NCBI RefSeq assembly: GCF_000426225.1
Contig: NZ_AUEY01000001.1
Span: 144,091 to 208,090 of the forward strand
From: Desulforegula conservatrix Mb1Pa
GTDB lineage: Bacteria; Desulfobacterota; Desulfobacteria; Desulfobacterales; Desulforegulaceae
Direction of reading: 5' to 3'
DNA length: 64,000 nt
In this document: positions 1-9,885 of the stretch, piece by piece
Layout: each line of letters opens with the position of its first letter
Position numbering within the stretch: position 1 is the stretch's first letter
Made by a program: the position numbers and the translations under genes
Notes under the pieces: generated by a model
Databases searched by the model: none
Seen by the model: only the letters and a program-made list of their open reading frames with translations
What the model was told of the DNA's origin: nothing

Positions 1-101
1 ACAGCGCCCTTGAGAGCCAGCAGATTGGCAAGTGCAGTCCCCCAGCTTCCTGCCCCAACCACGCCAATTTTATATTTTGTAATATCTATTAAATTTTCCA
101 T
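1..101 (-). CDS. gpsA: Glycerol-3-phosphate dehydrogenase [NAD(P)+], N-terminus only
   Basis: Only the first 33 or so codons lie in the window. The start is the ATG at 101. The peptide begins MENLIDITKYKIGVVGAGSW and continues GTALANLLALKG, which is the Rossmann GxGxxG dinucleotide-binding start typical of GpsA, the cytoplasmic enzyme that reduces dihydroxyacetone phosphate to sn-glycerol-3-phosphate for phospholipid synthesis. It lies 65 bp downstream of gyrA on the same strand and may be co-transcribed with it. Another short-chain NAD(P)-binding protein cannot be fully excluded from so short a piece, but the GAGSWGTALA signature is characteristic. Confidence 0.8.
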   Translation of the reverse strand, partial: MENLIDITKYKIGVVGAGSWGTALANLLALKGA

Positions 102-166
102 ATACCCATATAAAAAGCCCTGGACTATTCAAAGTGCCAGGGCAGATATTCATATCATTGATATAG

Positions 167-2647
167 CTATTCCCCGGATTCTTCATCCTCAATTTCGTCC
201 AAATCCGAAGACTCCTTGTCGCCTGCGCTGCCTTCCGCAATTCTGGCAGCAGCAATCAGTCTTTCACCCTTGTCAAGGCCAATAAGCTTCACGCCCTGGG
301 TGTTTCTGCTTATCACGGATATTCCTGCAACTTCCATTCTTATAAGCCTACCTGTATCAGTGATAAGCATTACTTCGTCACCATCATCCACGAGATGCAT
401 ATCAACCACCTGGCCATTTCTCTCGGAAGTCTTTATTGCAATAACTCCTTTTCCGCTTCTGCGTTGAACAGGGTATTCGTCGATCAATGTCCTTTTGCCG
501 AATCCGTTTTCAGTTACGGCGAACATGGTCTGTCCATGACTTAGAACTTCCATACCCACAAGCCTGTCGCCTTCTTCAAGGTTTATACCGATAACGCCCC
601 TGGAAACCCTTCCAGTCGGACGCACATCAGTTTCCTTGAATCTTATGGACTGACCGCCAGCTGTTCCAAGAAACACGTCCATCGCGCCATCTGTTATTCG
701 GGCAGAAATCAGTTCGTCGCCTTCGGCAAGATCAAGTCCGATTATTCCGCCCGCCCTTGGTCTGCTATAAGCCATGAGATCTGTTTTCTTTACAAGGCCT
801 TCACGGCTCGCTGTCAGAATGTAATGATCCGCCTTGAATTCAGGAACTGCAAGAACAGCAGAAAGCCTCTCGCCTTCACCAAAATTGAGGAGATTCACAA
901 GAGCTTTGCCCTTGCTTGTCCTGCTTGCCTGGGGAATTTCATAGACCTTGAGCCAGTATACCTTGCCAAGGTTTGTAAAAAACAGGAAAGTATGATGTGT
1001 TGAAGCAACAAAAAGATGCTCAACAAAATCCTCTTCCTTGGTTCCCATGGCAGTCTTGCCCTTCCCTCCCCTTCTCTGGCTCTGATAGAGGGTAACCGGG
1101 CTTCTTTTAATATATCCGTCCTTTGAAACAGTAACAACCATATCTTCTTCGGTGATCATATCTTCTATGCTGATCTCTCCCGAAGCCTCGATTATTCCGG
1201 TTCTTCTTGCATCAGAGTAACTCTTCCCGAGGTCAGAAAGTTCGCCTTTTATAATGCCAAGAACCAGACTCTCGTTTCCAAGTATTTCCCTGTATCTTTC
1301 AATATCCTTCAATATCTGGTGGAACTCTTCAATTATCTTGTCCCTTTCAAGACCGGTAAGTCTCTGGAGCCTCATATCGAGAATTGCCTGGGCCTGAATA
1401 GCAGAAAGAGAAAACGTTTCTATAAGCCCTGCCTTGGCTTCTCCTGGTGATGCTGAATTTCTTATCAGGGCAACAACGGCATCAAGATTATCAAGGGCGA
1501 TCTTGAGTCCTTCAAGTATATGGGCTCGTTCCTCTGCCTTGCGGAGTTCGAATTTTGTCCTTCTGACTACAACTTCCTTGCGGTGATAAATAAATTCCTG
1601 GAGAGCCTCTTTCAAGGAAAGAAGTTCAGGCCTGTTGTTTACAACTGCAAGAAGAATTATTCCGAAACTGGACTGAAGCTGGGTGTGCTTGTAAAGCTGA
1701 TTGATTATAGGCTCCGCCATCTGATCGCGCCTGATTCCTATGGCTATTCTCATGCCCTCTCGGTCAGACTCGTCACGGACAAATCTTATACCTTCTATTT
1801 CCTTTGCCTTGACAAGCTCCGCGACCCTTTCTATCAGCCTGGCTTTGTTGACCTGATAAGGAATTTCTGTAATTACTATCGTTTCCTGATCATTTTTTTC
1901 ATCTGTCTCAACTTCGACCTTTCCCCTGACCTGAATTATACCGCGACCTGTCTCGTAAGCTTCCCTTATTCCATTTGTACCATAGATTATTCCACCTGTA
2001 GGGAAGTCAGGACCAGGAATAAACTGCATCAGCTCAAGGGAGGTCATTGAAGGATTTTCGATAAGTGCTACAAGGGCGGCAAGGGTTTCCGAAAGATTGT
2101 GGGGCGGTATGTTTGTTGCCATACCGACTGCGATGCCTGAACTGCCATTCACAAGAAGCGCGGGAAATTTTGATGGAAAAACAGCCGGCTCATAAAGGCT
2201 GCCGTCGTAGTTGGGTGTAAAATCAACGGTTTCTTTTTCGAGGTCTGCCATCATTTCATGGGCAAGCCTCGTCATTCTTACTTCAGTATAACGCATGGCT
2301 GCCGGCGAGTCGCCGTCAATTGAGCCGAAGTTTCCCTGACCGTCTACAAGCATATAGCGCATGGAAAAATGCTGGGCCATTCGCACCATTGTATCGTAAA
2401 CAGCCGTGTCTCCGTGGGGGTGATACTTACCGATCACGTCCCCGACAATACGGGCTGATTTTTTGTAAGGTTTGTTCCAGTCGTTACTGAGTTCATGCAT
2501 GGCAAACAGAACACGCCTGTGTACTGGCTTCAGACCGTCACGGGCATCAGGCAGAGCCCTGCCTATTATGACGCTCATGGCGTATTCGAGGTAAGACTGT
2601 TTCATCTCACGCTCTATGCTGATTTCATGCCTTGCTTCGTTTTGCAT
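167..2647 (-). CDS. gyrA: DNA gyrase subunit A
   Basis: 826 aa, the usual GyrA length. It is the breakage-reunion subunit of type II topoisomerase, acting with GyrB (not in this window) to introduce negative supercoils. Seen: the winged-helix/tower region with the catalytic tyrosine Tyr120 in AAMRYTE, the quinolone-resistance region [10 protein letters not shown] (residues 77-85), six C-terminal beta-pinwheel blades, and a GyrA box QRRGGKG that separates gyrase from topoisomerase IV ParC. The C-terminus is acidic ([12 protein letters not shown]), as is common in GyrA. Residue 81, equivalent to Ser83 of E. coli, is Thr. The start ATG at 2647 has a purine-rich AGGGG about 10 nt upstream. gpsA follows. 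Confidence 0.97.
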   Translation of the reverse strand: MQNEARHEISIEREMKQSYLEYAMSVIIGRALPDARDGLKPVHRRVLFAMHELSNDWNKPYKKSARIVGDVIGKYHPHGDTAVYDTMVRMAQHFSMRYMLVDGQGNFGSIDGDSPAAMRYTEVRMTRLAHEMMADLEKETVDFTPNYDGSLYEPAVFPSKFPALLVNGSSGIAVGMATNIPPHNLSETLAALVALIENPSMTSLELMQFIPGPDFPTGGIIYGTNGIREAYETGRGIIQVRGKVEVETDEKNDQETIVITEIPYQVNKARLIERVAELVKAKEIEGIRFVRDESDREGMRIAIGIRRDQMAEPIINQLYKHTQLQSSFGIILLAVVNNRPELLSLKEALQEFIYHRKEVVVRRTKFELRKAEERAHILEGLKIALDNLDAVVALIRNSASPGEAKAGLIETFSLSAIQAQAILDMRLQRLTGLERDKIIEEFHQILKDIERYREILGNESLVLGIIKGELSDLGKSYSDARRTGIIEASGEISIEDMITEEDMVVTVSKDGYIKRSPVTLYQSQRRGGKGKTAMGTKEEDFVEHLFVASTHHTFLFFTNLGKVYWLKVYEIPQASRTSKGKALVNLLNFGEGERLSAVLAVPEFKADHYILTASREGLVKKTDLMAYSRPRAGGIIGLDLAEGDELISARITDGAMDVFLGTAGGQSIRFKETDVRPTGRVSRGVIGINLEEGDRLVGMEVLSHGQTMFAVTENGFGKRTLIDEYPVQRRSGKGVIAIKTSERNGQVVDMHLVDDGDEVMLITDTGRLIRMEVAGISVISRNTQGVKLIGLDKGERLIAAARIAEGSAGDKESSDLDEIEDEESGE

Positions 2648-2810
2648 GCGAAAATGCCCCTAAGTTATTTGTTCAGATTAATCGATCCAAACAGCTAAGA
2701 TAGTTTTAATTTTGCGGATATTCAACAATTTTCTGGTAATTTGCTCTTATATGGCAATCAATTAAAAATGTCTTTAAATGAAAGGGCTCTGAGGGGTCAT
2801 TTTTTTAACA

Positions 2811-2853
2811 AAAAACCCTTCTTGCCTAAACTAAAAGGTCAAGAAGGGTTTTT
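2811..2853 (-). terminator. Intrinsic terminator of the thiolase gene
   Basis: A perfect 14-bp stem (2811-2824 with 2840-2853; CAAGAAGGGTTTTT on one arm) and a 15-nt loop follow the thiolase stop codon at 2908. Read on the minus strand the stem ends in a T-run. A-runs flank both sides, so it could also stop readthrough in the other direction, toward the thiolase gene. Confidence 0.85.
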
Positions 2854-2907
2854 ACAATCAAGCTAAAACCGGGTTTTATCTAAAAAAAATTCTTTTCAGA
2901 TTGCCCG

Positions 2908-4194
2908 TTATCTTTCCACAATCATGGCCATACCCATACCGCCACCTATACACATTGATATAAGGCCGGTGGACATATTATTGCGTTTCATATGGTGCAT
3001 ACATGTAACCATCTGGCGCGCGCCTGTACATCCGATCGGATGGCCGATGGAGATACCGCTGCCCACAGGGTTTGGTGTGTCAAAATCAAGACCGAGTTCC
3101 ATCATGCAGCCGATTGCCTGGCCTGCAAAGGCTTCATTCAGTTCTATATTCTGAATGTCCTTGATGGTCATGCCGGTTTTCTTGAGAACCTTTCTGATTG
3201 CAGGAACAGGACCAAGGCCCATATATGCAGGATCAAGACCGCCTGATGCAAATGCCTTTATTTTAAGAAGAGGCTCAAGACCAAGTTCTTTTGCCTTTTC
3301 AGCGCTCATCATAAGAACAGCTGCAGCGCCGTCGTTAACACCAGACGCGTTGCCGGCAGTAACAGATCCGTCTTTCTTGAATGCAGGCTTCATTGCAGCA
3401 AGTTTTTCAAGGGTAGTTGCCACTGGTCTTTCATCTGTGTCAACTATTACATCACCCTTGCGTCCCTTGATAACTACAGGAGCAATTTCATCCTTGAACC
3501 AGCCGTTCTTTATTGCTGCAACAGCGCGGCTTATACTTGTGAAAGCAACCTTGTCCTGATCTTCACGGCTTATGCCATACTTAGCGACTATGTTTTCTGC
3601 GGTTATACCCATGTGGTAGCCGTAGAAAATTTCATAGAGACCGTCATAAACGAGAAGGTCATGAATCTCGCCAACTCCTGTGAGTTCCATTCTGTGTCCC
3701 CATCTGGCTTTTTTAAGAGCCATAGGGATATTGCTCATGCTTTCCTGGCCACCTGCGAGAACCACATCAGCGTCACCATTCATGATGGACTGAGCGCCAA
3801 GCGCAATTGCCTTGAGCCCAGAACCGCATACCTTATTAACCGTAAAAGCTGGTGTCTCCTTTGAAATACCGGCTTTTATCATAGCCTGACGCGCCGGATT
3901 CTGTCCCTGCGCAGCAACAATAACATTACCCATGATAACTTCATCAATGGATATTTCTTTTGCATTGTCGTCCCACTGAGCGCCTTTTTTTTCAAGCTCG
4001 ATAACGCCCTGATCCTTCAGCTTGTCAGGAGCAATAGCATTCATCTCCGCGCTTGGCACCGGCTTAAGGCCTGCCTTTTTAAGGGTTTCCCTCATTACTA
4101 CAGCGCCAAGATCAGCAACAAGTACATCCTTGAGAGCGCCGCCAAAAGAGCCGACAGCAGTTCTTGCACCACTTACTATTACAACTTCCTTCAT
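2908..4194 (-). CDS. Acetyl-CoA acetyltransferase (thiolase), long subfamily
   Basis: 428 aa. Thiolases condense or cleave acetyl-CoA/acyl-CoA units; this one looks like the biosynthetic PhaA/AtoB type. Seen: nucleophile Cys123 in VNKVCGSGLKAI, C-terminal GHPIGCTGAR with its catalytic His, and the second Cys in [11 protein letters not shown]. Compared with the usual 390-aa enzymes it carries an insertion of roughly 35 residues at about 45-80, before IDEVIMGN. I recall the same insertion in related thiolases of Desulfobacterota. A strong GGAGGG precedes the ATG at 4194. It is a monocistronic unit between its own terminator and a divergent NRDE gene. Whether it serves butyrate/fatty-acid oxidation or polyhydroxybutyrate synthesis cannot be told from sequence. 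Confidence 0.92.
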   Translation of the reverse strand: MKEVVIVSGARTAVGSFGGALKDVLVADLGAVVMRETLKKAGLKPVPSAEMNAIAPDKLKDQGVIELEKKGAQWDDNAKEISIDEVIMGNVIVAAQGQNPARQAMIKAGISKETPAFTVNKVCGSGLKAIALGAQSIMNGDADVVLAGGQESMSNIPMALKKARWGHRMELTGVGEIHDLLVYDGLYEIFYGYHMGITAENIVAKYGISREDQDKVAFTSISRAVAAIKNGWFKDEIAPVVIKGRKGDVIVDTDERPVATTLEKLAAMKPAFKKDGSVTAGNASGVNDGAAAVLMMSAEKAKELGLEPLLKIKAFASGGLDPAYMGLGPVPAIRKVLKKTGMTIKDIQNIELNEAFAGQAIGCMMELGLDFDTPNPVGSGISIGHPIGCTGARQMVTCMHHMKRNNMSTGLISMCIGGGMGMAMIVER

Positions 4195-4337
4195 CTCCTT
4201 GCCCTCCGTTTAATAAATAGCTTAATGAAATTAAGGTTGTCGTTCCCTATAAAACTTCCTACACTGCAAAATTGAAACTTTACTGATAATTTGGAGTTAA
4301 ACGTACAAACAACGTAAACCAAAGTCAACGATTAGCC

Positions 4338-5108
4338 ATGTGCCTGATTCTTTTTTCATACAAAAAACACAAAAAATACAAATTAATTCTCGCAGCAAAC
4401 AGAGACGAGTTTTACGCAAGACCAACAGACCCTGTTTCCAGATGGAACAAAGGAAGCGGAATAATCGCAGGAAAAGATCTTGAGGCTGGCGGAACATGGA
4501 TGGGAATATCGGAAAACGGCCGTTTTGCGGCCCTTACAAACTTCAGGGATCCCAAATCAATTAAAAAAGATGCGCTTTCAAGAGGCCTGCTTGTTTCAGA
4601 TTTTCTTGAAGGGAAAAACAGTTCTCCGGAAGAATACCTTAACCATGTTGCAGCACAAAAAAATCTTTACAATGGATTCAATCTTCTTGCAGGAGACAGG
4701 GACGATCTTTACTATTTTTCAAATCATGAAGGTATTGTCAAAAAAATAGAGCCTGGGCTACACGGCCTTTCAAATCATTTGCTTGACACGCCCTGGCCTA
4801 AAGTTGAAAAAGGCAAAAAATACCTGGAAAGCCTTATAAACTCAGAATGTTTTGAAAACCATGAAAAGGTTTTCGCTTTTCTAGAGGATTCCAAAATTCC
4901 GCCTGACCAACTTCTTCCTGAAACAGGAATGGGGATCGATTGGGAAAGGATACTCGCGCCCCTTTTCATTAAAAGCGAAGTATATGGAACAAGATCATCC
5001 AGTTTTCTATTGATCGGATATGATGGCAAAGGGATATTCACCGAAAAGACATGGATCAAGGCCGGTGCCAGCGTCATGGCTGGAGAAACGAGAGTGATAA
5101 ACTTTTAA
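4338..5108 (+). CDS. NRDE (TANGO2) family protein
   Basis: 256 aa. It starts MCLILF with Cys2 directly after Met, followed by LAANRDEFYARPT and the conserved GGTWMGIS and FAALTNFRDP blocks. These are the hallmarks of the NRDE/TANGO2 family, thought to belong to the N-terminal-nucleophile hydrolase fold with Cys2 exposed after Met removal. The biochemical role in bacteria is not established; the eukaryotic homologue affects haem/lipid homeostasis. No signal peptide, so cytoplasmic. No clear Shine-Dalgarno, but the Cys2 position fixes the start. It is divergent from the thiolase (143 bp between) and convergent with the dynamin-like gene. Confidence 0.88.
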   Translation: MCLILFSYKKHKKYKLILAANRDEFYARPTDPVSRWNKGSGIIAGKDLEAGGTWMGISENGRFAALTNFRDPKSIKKDALSRGLLVSDFLEGKNSSPEEYLNHVAAQKNLYNGFNLLAGDRDDLYYFSNHEGIVKKIEPGLHGLSNHLLDTPWPKVEKGKKYLESLINSECFENHEKVFAFLEDSKIPPDQLLPETGMGIDWERILAPLFIKSEVYGTRSSSFLLIGYDGKGIFTEKTWIKAGASVMAGETRVINF

Positions 5109-5165
5109 GTAAAGTAATAGCTGTAAAAAACTGGAATAGGCATTCGGCTGAATATAGCTCAAAAA

Positions 5166-5203
5166 AACCTCATCCCCCACTCTTGAAGGGGGAGGATGAG
5201 GTT
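5166..5203 (-). terminator. Intrinsic terminator of the dynamin-like gene
   Basis: Stem AACCTCATCC (5166-5175) pairs with GGATGAGGTT (5194-5203), with extra C/G pairs inside. On the minus strand the stem is followed by a T-run (complement of the A-run 5161-5167). It lies between two converging genes and fits termination of the minus-strand GTPase transcript. Confidence 0.8.
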
Positions 5204-5262
5204 CTCACACCTTGTATTTTAAATAAACGCCCGACAAAAATTATCAGTCTTAATTCTTCATC

Positions 5263-6684
5263 TTAATCAACCATATCATCCTGGATAAAATCATCCGGCT
5301 TAAGGTTCGCGTATTCATTAAGAGCTGATCTTATTTCTTTTGAACCCTTTTCAACAACGGAACGAACAGCACGGTAATGAACCTCGAGCGGAGACAAGGC
5401 ATATTTACCTTTTGTCCTTATAATATAGTCCCGCACATAGCCTTTTACAGAATTCCAGGTATCCCTTCTTGCCTGGGTCTTAAGATTGGTCAGATTGTCA
5501 AGCTTTTCAAGCTGTTCCTTTTCAAACCTGGCTTCAAGGCTTTTCTGAGCCATGGTTATCCATATGAAAAACACTCCGACTGCGGCAGCTGCCCCTGCAG
5601 AGGCAAAAATCTCGAGCACAGGGAATCCGGCGAAAAACAATATTCCTGATGTTGCCGCTCCAGAAATCAGAGCGAGCAGTATTCCAAGCAAGGTGAATTT
5701 TGTCTTAAAATTCCTGAGCCTCTTTTTATAGATAATGAGAGAACCCAAAAGATGTGAAAGCCTCTCACTGTTTACTTCCACGAATGTTGCAATATTATCC
5801 AGCTGATACCTCGGAGCGTCCTGAATGGCCTTTTTAAGCTCCTCCCTCTGATTCTCAAGAAGATGCAGATACTCGGAATCATAATGTGTCTGACTTTTAT
5901 TGCTGGCATGCTGGGAATATGTCAGATGAATCATTGGAATGTCTTTCCGGCCGGTCATCTGGGAAAGATTCCAGCAGAGGGTTCCATAGACCCTCAAGAG
6001 ATCGGGCAAAGAAGCGCATTCATCAATACGGTTCAGAACAAAGAGTAGCCTGTCTTCAAAGGTCTCTTTTGGTAGGGTGTCCCGCAGGCTTTCATGGGCT
6101 TCTCGTCCGGTTCCTGCCTTGTGGGGATCGAAAAGTACCAGTATCAGGTCGGCGGTTCTTGCAAGATCTCCTATTGCCTCCTGATAATTGTAACCACGGT
6201 CTCGCTCTGTAATGCTGTCTATCATTCCAGGCGTGTCAATCAATGCAAGATGCTTCAAAAATGGAGAATTGACCTTTTTTAGGCAAAAATGGGCTGCGAA
6301 TCTCTGTCCGTGGCGTTTGAGGGACTCGAAAGGATATTCCGGGTCGTTCATCAGGAACTTGCCATCCCTTTCATCTGTAACCCTTATGCCCGCTTCCTCG
6401 GGAACAGAATCATCATAGGTCAGGATAGTAAAGGAGTCATCTGTCGGAGCCTGGCCTGTTTTCTGAATGGTTGCCCCAAGAAATTCGTTTATGAGTGTGG
6501 ATTTTCCTGAAGAATAATTACCTATTACAAGAACCTGGGGTTTCCATTTGATAGCTGACTCAAGCGGTGTCTCGCTGTATCCGTAAAGCTTTGCAGCAGG
6601 CGTCAGCTTGCCTGACACCATTTCAATTATTTCATTTTTAAGAGCTGTAAGATAATTGTCACGATACATGGCCGCCTCATTCAT
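5263..6684 (-). CDS. Dynamin-like GTPase, membrane associated
   Basis: 473 aa from the ATG at 6684; a TTG three codons upstream and an ATG at 6669 are alternatives. GTPase motifs are clear: P-loop GNYSSGKST (residues 55-63), a switch threonine in TDDSFT, G3 DTPG, and G4 NRID. After the G domain come helical segments, then two adjacent hydrophobic stretches (about residues 335-385), then a basic helical tail. This layout is that of bacterial dynamin-like proteins/EHD-type GTPases that bind and remodel membranes. It stands alone rather than as the usual tandem pair. Substrate membrane and role are unknown; an Era/EngA-type ribosome GTPase is unlikely given the hydrophobic hairpin. Confidence 0.85.
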   Translation of the reverse strand: MNEAAMYRDNYLTALKNEIIEMVSGKLTPAAKLYGYSETPLESAIKWKPQVLVIGNYSSGKSTLINEFLGATIQKTGQAPTDDSFTILTYDDSVPEEAGIRVTDERDGKFLMNDPEYPFESLKRHGQRFAAHFCLKKVNSPFLKHLALIDTPGMIDSITERDRGYNYQEAIGDLARTADLILVLFDPHKAGTGREAHESLRDTLPKETFEDRLLFVLNRIDECASLPDLLRVYGTLCWNLSQMTGRKDIPMIHLTYSQHASNKSQTHYDSEYLHLLENQREELKKAIQDAPRYQLDNIATFVEVNSERLSHLLGSLIIYKKRLRNFKTKFTLLGILLALISGAATSGILFFAGFPVLEIFASAGAAAAVGVFFIWITMAQKSLEARFEKEQLEKLDNLTNLKTQARRDTWNSVKGYVRDYIIRTKGKYALSPLEVHYRAVRSVVEKGSKEIRSALNEYANLKPDDFIQDDMVD

Positions 6685-6709
6685 ATGGTTCAATTATGAT
6701 TGCATTTTA

Positions 6710-6867
6710 GGCCACCTCTAAAAATTGCCTTTTTGCCAAAGCTTAATCAGGCAGCGTCAGCGTCGTACTCTAATCCTCATTTATACAGTATAAACTCCGG
6801 TTCTTAGTGCGACACTGCTGATTCCCTTGCGCTATCAAATCAATAACTCTAATCTTTAGAGGCACCC
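6710..6867 (+). repeat. Dispersed repeat family B, full-length copy (MITE-like)
   Basis: A 158-bp element between two minus-strand genes. Its ends form an imperfect terminal inverted repeat: left GGCCACCTCTAAA, right (reverse complement) GGGTGCCTCTAAA. Interior blocks such as TAATCCTCATTTATA recur at 57161-57236 (same orientation) and 49098-49240 (opposite orientation). No coding capacity. The rest of the 270-bp gap (6685-6956) shows nothing else I can name. Confidence 0.7.
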
Positions 6868-6956
6868 TTTAAACTGTTTTAAAAGGAATAATAGACCTCG
6901 ACTACCACATACGCAGAATGTTTTCAAACCCATAAAAAACAAACGCTAAAAGCAAA

Positions 6957-9854
6957 TCAATAAAGCCAGGTTCTGAGCATACCAAGTAATCTGTCCTCAT
7001 CCACAGGCTTCACGAGATAATCATTGGCCCCGGCCTTTAGACAGTTGTCCCTTCCCTTCAGGTCACCGCGTTCACCTGTCATTGCAATCAAAGGCACACC
7101 CTTGAACTCCGGTGAATTCTGGAAATGCTCGACAAACTTCATGCAATCTGAAAGCATGAGCCCTATATCCATGAGAACAAGATCAAAATGCTCGTTTTTT
7201 CTGACTATGGCGTCCAGCTTGGCTGCATCCCTTGCGATAAAAGGCACAAGGCCGCTGTTTTCGAGGATACTGGAAATAATGAACACATGACGCATGTCAT
7301 CGTCCACGATAAGAACACGTTTATCCTTAAGAATCTGCCTGCTATCGTGAATGGAATAAAGAAGATTACGCCGCTCAGGCTTTATGTCAGTGTCCCTGCA
7401 ATGCAAAAACAGGGTCGCGTCATCAAGAAGCCTTGGGAGAGACTTGGCTCCTTTGACAATAATTTTTTCAGCATAGTCATCTATTGTTATCTTTTCATCA
7501 CTTACCAGTTCACGGCCAGTATAAATAATGATTGGAATATGTGATATCCTCTCACTCGATCTGATTTTATTTAGAAGATCTATCCCTGACATATCAGGCA
7601 GACCAAGGTCGAGTATCATACAGTCGTAATCGTCGTGATCCAGAAGAAATGCCGCCTCTGCCGCTGTTTCGGCAAGAGTTATATCAATTTTCGGACTGTC
7701 AATGATCTTTGAAATAAGACTTTTCTGAACAGGATCATCTTCTATGACAAGCAGTTTTCTCTGGCGGTTATAATCAGAATATTTTTCAACTTTTTCAAAA
7801 AAGGATTTAATGTCAATATCTTCAATCCGTCCCTCAATTACAAATCTGGCGCCAAGCTTTATAGCATAGACCCTGTCTTCGGCTTTTGCCACAACAAAAA
7901 TAGGTATATGCCTTAGAGAAACATTTTCCTTTATCCTGGCAAGAATCCCCCAGGCATCTTTCTTGTTCACAGTGTCAAGCACCACAGCAACCCGTGGGTA
8001 TGCCTCAAGCGATGATATAATCTTGCTGTTATCAAAAAAACGGGCCACCGAGTAATTATAGGTTCGGCTGTTTTTTTCAAGAAAGCTTACAAGATCTGGA
8101 TCATCGGAAATTACTGCTATGGTATTTTCAAAAACAACTATTTCTTCAGCCTCCTCAATTTCCACAAAGCTGCCTAACGCTTCGTCCGGCACGACCAAAG
8201 TCTCATGCACCGATATTTCCATGGTATCACATCCATCCATGGTCTCAGGGAGAACAAGAATAAACTCGCTTCCTTTTCCAGGAAGACTCTCAAGCCTTAT
8301 CTCTCCTCCAAGAAGCACGGCAATTTTTTTCGAGATCGAAAGTCCAAGTCCGGTTCCTCCATATTTTCTAGATATTGAACCATCGGCCTGAATAAAAGCA
8401 TCGAATATTGCATCCTGCTTATCAGGAGGTATACCGATCCCTGTGTCCCGAACCGAAAAGGAAAGGAACTTTTTGCCGTTCACCGTATGGCCGGAGATTG
8501 CTACCTTTATATGTATCCCGCCCTTTTCGGTGAATTTGCAAGAATTGGAAAAAAAATTTTTCAGAATCTGTTCAAGCCGGTGCTGATCTGTAATGATGGC
8601 GGCGGGAACATCCTCTCCAACAAATACGGTCAGGTCGAGGTTCTTTTCTTCAGCGAGATGCCTGCACTGTCTTGAAAAATAATCGACAAAAGTCCTTATA
8701 TCTATCAGGGAAGGGCATACGTCCATCTTTCCTGCTTCAACCTTGGACATGTCAAGCACGTCATTGATGAGCTTGGAAAGATCATTAGAAGCATTTATGA
8801 CTGTTTCAATAAAGTCAATCTGGCGGGGGTTAAGATTTTTCTCCCTGTTCTCCGCAATGAGTTTTGACAGAACAAGAATGCTGTTCAGGGGAGTCCTGAG
8901 TTCGTGGGACATATTGGCAAGAAATTCGGATTTATAAGTACTGGCCGCCTCAAGGTCTCTAGCCTTGTCCCTGAGCTGTTTCTGAATTTCCTCAAGCTCT
9001 TTGTTCTTTAACTCCATGCTTCTTTTCTGGCTTTCAAGCTCACTGGCCTGGGCCTCGAGATATCTGTTTGTCTTGAGAAGAGCCTCATGCTGCCTGCGAA
9101 GAAGATCCTCGGCTCTTCTTCTAAGCGAAATATCCCTCACTGTTATGAGTGCAAATATCTTGCCTTCAAGCTGAACCTTACTGAAAGACACCTCAACCGG
9201 GAACTCGGCTCCATTCTTCTTTTTGTGCTCAAACTCGTAAATCCCGCTCACATCATCTGCGCTTATCTGCCAGTAGACATCAGGATCTGCAAAAAGAGAA
9301 GAAATAACCATTGCTGAAAATTCCCTGCGGGAATAAGCATACATGGACATTGCAGACCTGTTTGCCTCCATGATGAACCCAGTCTCATCGTCCACGATAA
9401 AACAGGCATCAGATATGAATTCAAAAACCCTGGCATAAATCTCACCACTTTTTATCTTGCGCGGGCCATAAAGTGGAATTATATGGGATTTTTTTTTCTC
9501 GTCACTCAGTTTGAGTATATCGAAAATTTTTTCATTGATGGATTTTTTCTTGGGCAGATAGTCGTCCGAACCTGCCTTCATGGCTTCCACAGCCTTTTCA
9601 TATGAAGGTGAGTCCGAAACAATGACAAAAGGTATCTCAAAGATTTCTTTGATTTTCCTGCAAAACTCTATTCCGGAACCTTTTGGCATCTCATCTTCGG
9701 CAATAATAAAATCCGGTCTCAGGCTTTCGACTGCAATTTCGGCATCATCAGGATCTGAAAACTGAAAATGATTGACTATAAAATCAAGATTACTGCAGTA
9801 TTCATGCAGAGTCGTTCCAAATCCTGTTTTGTTACTCAGAATCAGAATATTCAT
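6957..9854 (-). CDS. Hybrid sensor histidine kinase, pseudo-REC-PAS-HisKA-HATPase-REC-REC-REC
   Basis: 965 aa from ATG 9854; an in-frame extension further upstream would overlap the preceding gene and lacks family similarity. Domains in order: receiver-like (1-120), PAS (about 145-255), coiled coil, HisKA with His317 in SHELRTPL, HATPase with N box (NFFSNSCKF), DTGIGIP and GGTGLGL, a degenerate receiver, then two intact receivers with acceptors in ILDLGLPD and LMDIGLM. In the N-terminal receiver the acceptor position is Glu (AEDEMP). No membrane segment, so cytoplasmic. It lacks an HPt domain, so phosphotransfer would need a separate HPt such as the one at 28330. It is encoded 31 bp after the receiver-GGDEF gene, probably one operon. 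Confidence 0.9.
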   Translation of the reverse strand: MNILILSNKTGFGTTLHEYCSNLDFIVNHFQFSDPDDAEIAVESLRPDFIIAEDEMPKGSGIEFCRKIKEIFEIPFVIVSDSPSYEKAVEAMKAGSDDYLPKKKSINEKIFDILKLSDEKKKSHIIPLYGPRKIKSGEIYARVFEFISDACFIVDDETGFIMEANRSAMSMYAYSRREFSAMVISSLFADPDVYWQISADDVSGIYEFEHKKKNGAEFPVEVSFSKVQLEGKIFALITVRDISLRRRAEDLLRRQHEALLKTNRYLEAQASELESQKRSMELKNKELEEIQKQLRDKARDLEAASTYKSEFLANMSHELRTPLNSILVLSKLIAENREKNLNPRQIDFIETVINASNDLSKLINDVLDMSKVEAGKMDVCPSLIDIRTFVDYFSRQCRHLAEEKNLDLTVFVGEDVPAAIITDQHRLEQILKNFFSNSCKFTEKGGIHIKVAISGHTVNGKKFLSFSVRDTGIGIPPDKQDAIFDAFIQADGSISRKYGGTGLGLSISKKIAVLLGGEIRLESLPGKGSEFILVLPETMDGCDTMEISVHETLVVPDEALGSFVEIEEAEEIVVFENTIAVISDDPDLVSFLEKNSRTYNYSVARFFDNSKIISSLEAYPRVAVVLDTVNKKDAWGILARIKENVSLRHIPIFVVAKAEDRVYAIKLGARFVIEGRIEDIDIKSFFEKVEKYSDYNRQRKLLVIEDDPVQKSLISKIIDSPKIDITLAETAAEAAFLLDHDDYDCMILDLGLPDMSGIDLLNKIRSSERISHIPIIIYTGRELVSDEKITIDDYAEKIIVKGAKSLPRLLDDATLFLHCRDTDIKPERRNLLYSIHDSRQILKDKRVLIVDDDMRHVFIISSILENSGLVPFIARDAAKLDAIVRKNEHFDLVLMDIGLMLSDCMKFVEHFQNSPEFKGVPLIAMTGERGDLKGRDNCLKAGANDYLVKPVDEDRLLGMLRTWLY

Positions 9855-9885
9855 GAACGCATGGCCAAAAACATAAAAACATTTC

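Noticed and set aside
1520..2050. 176-aa plus-strand ORF
   Set aside because: Antisense shadow of gyrA; no start signal and no family similarity.
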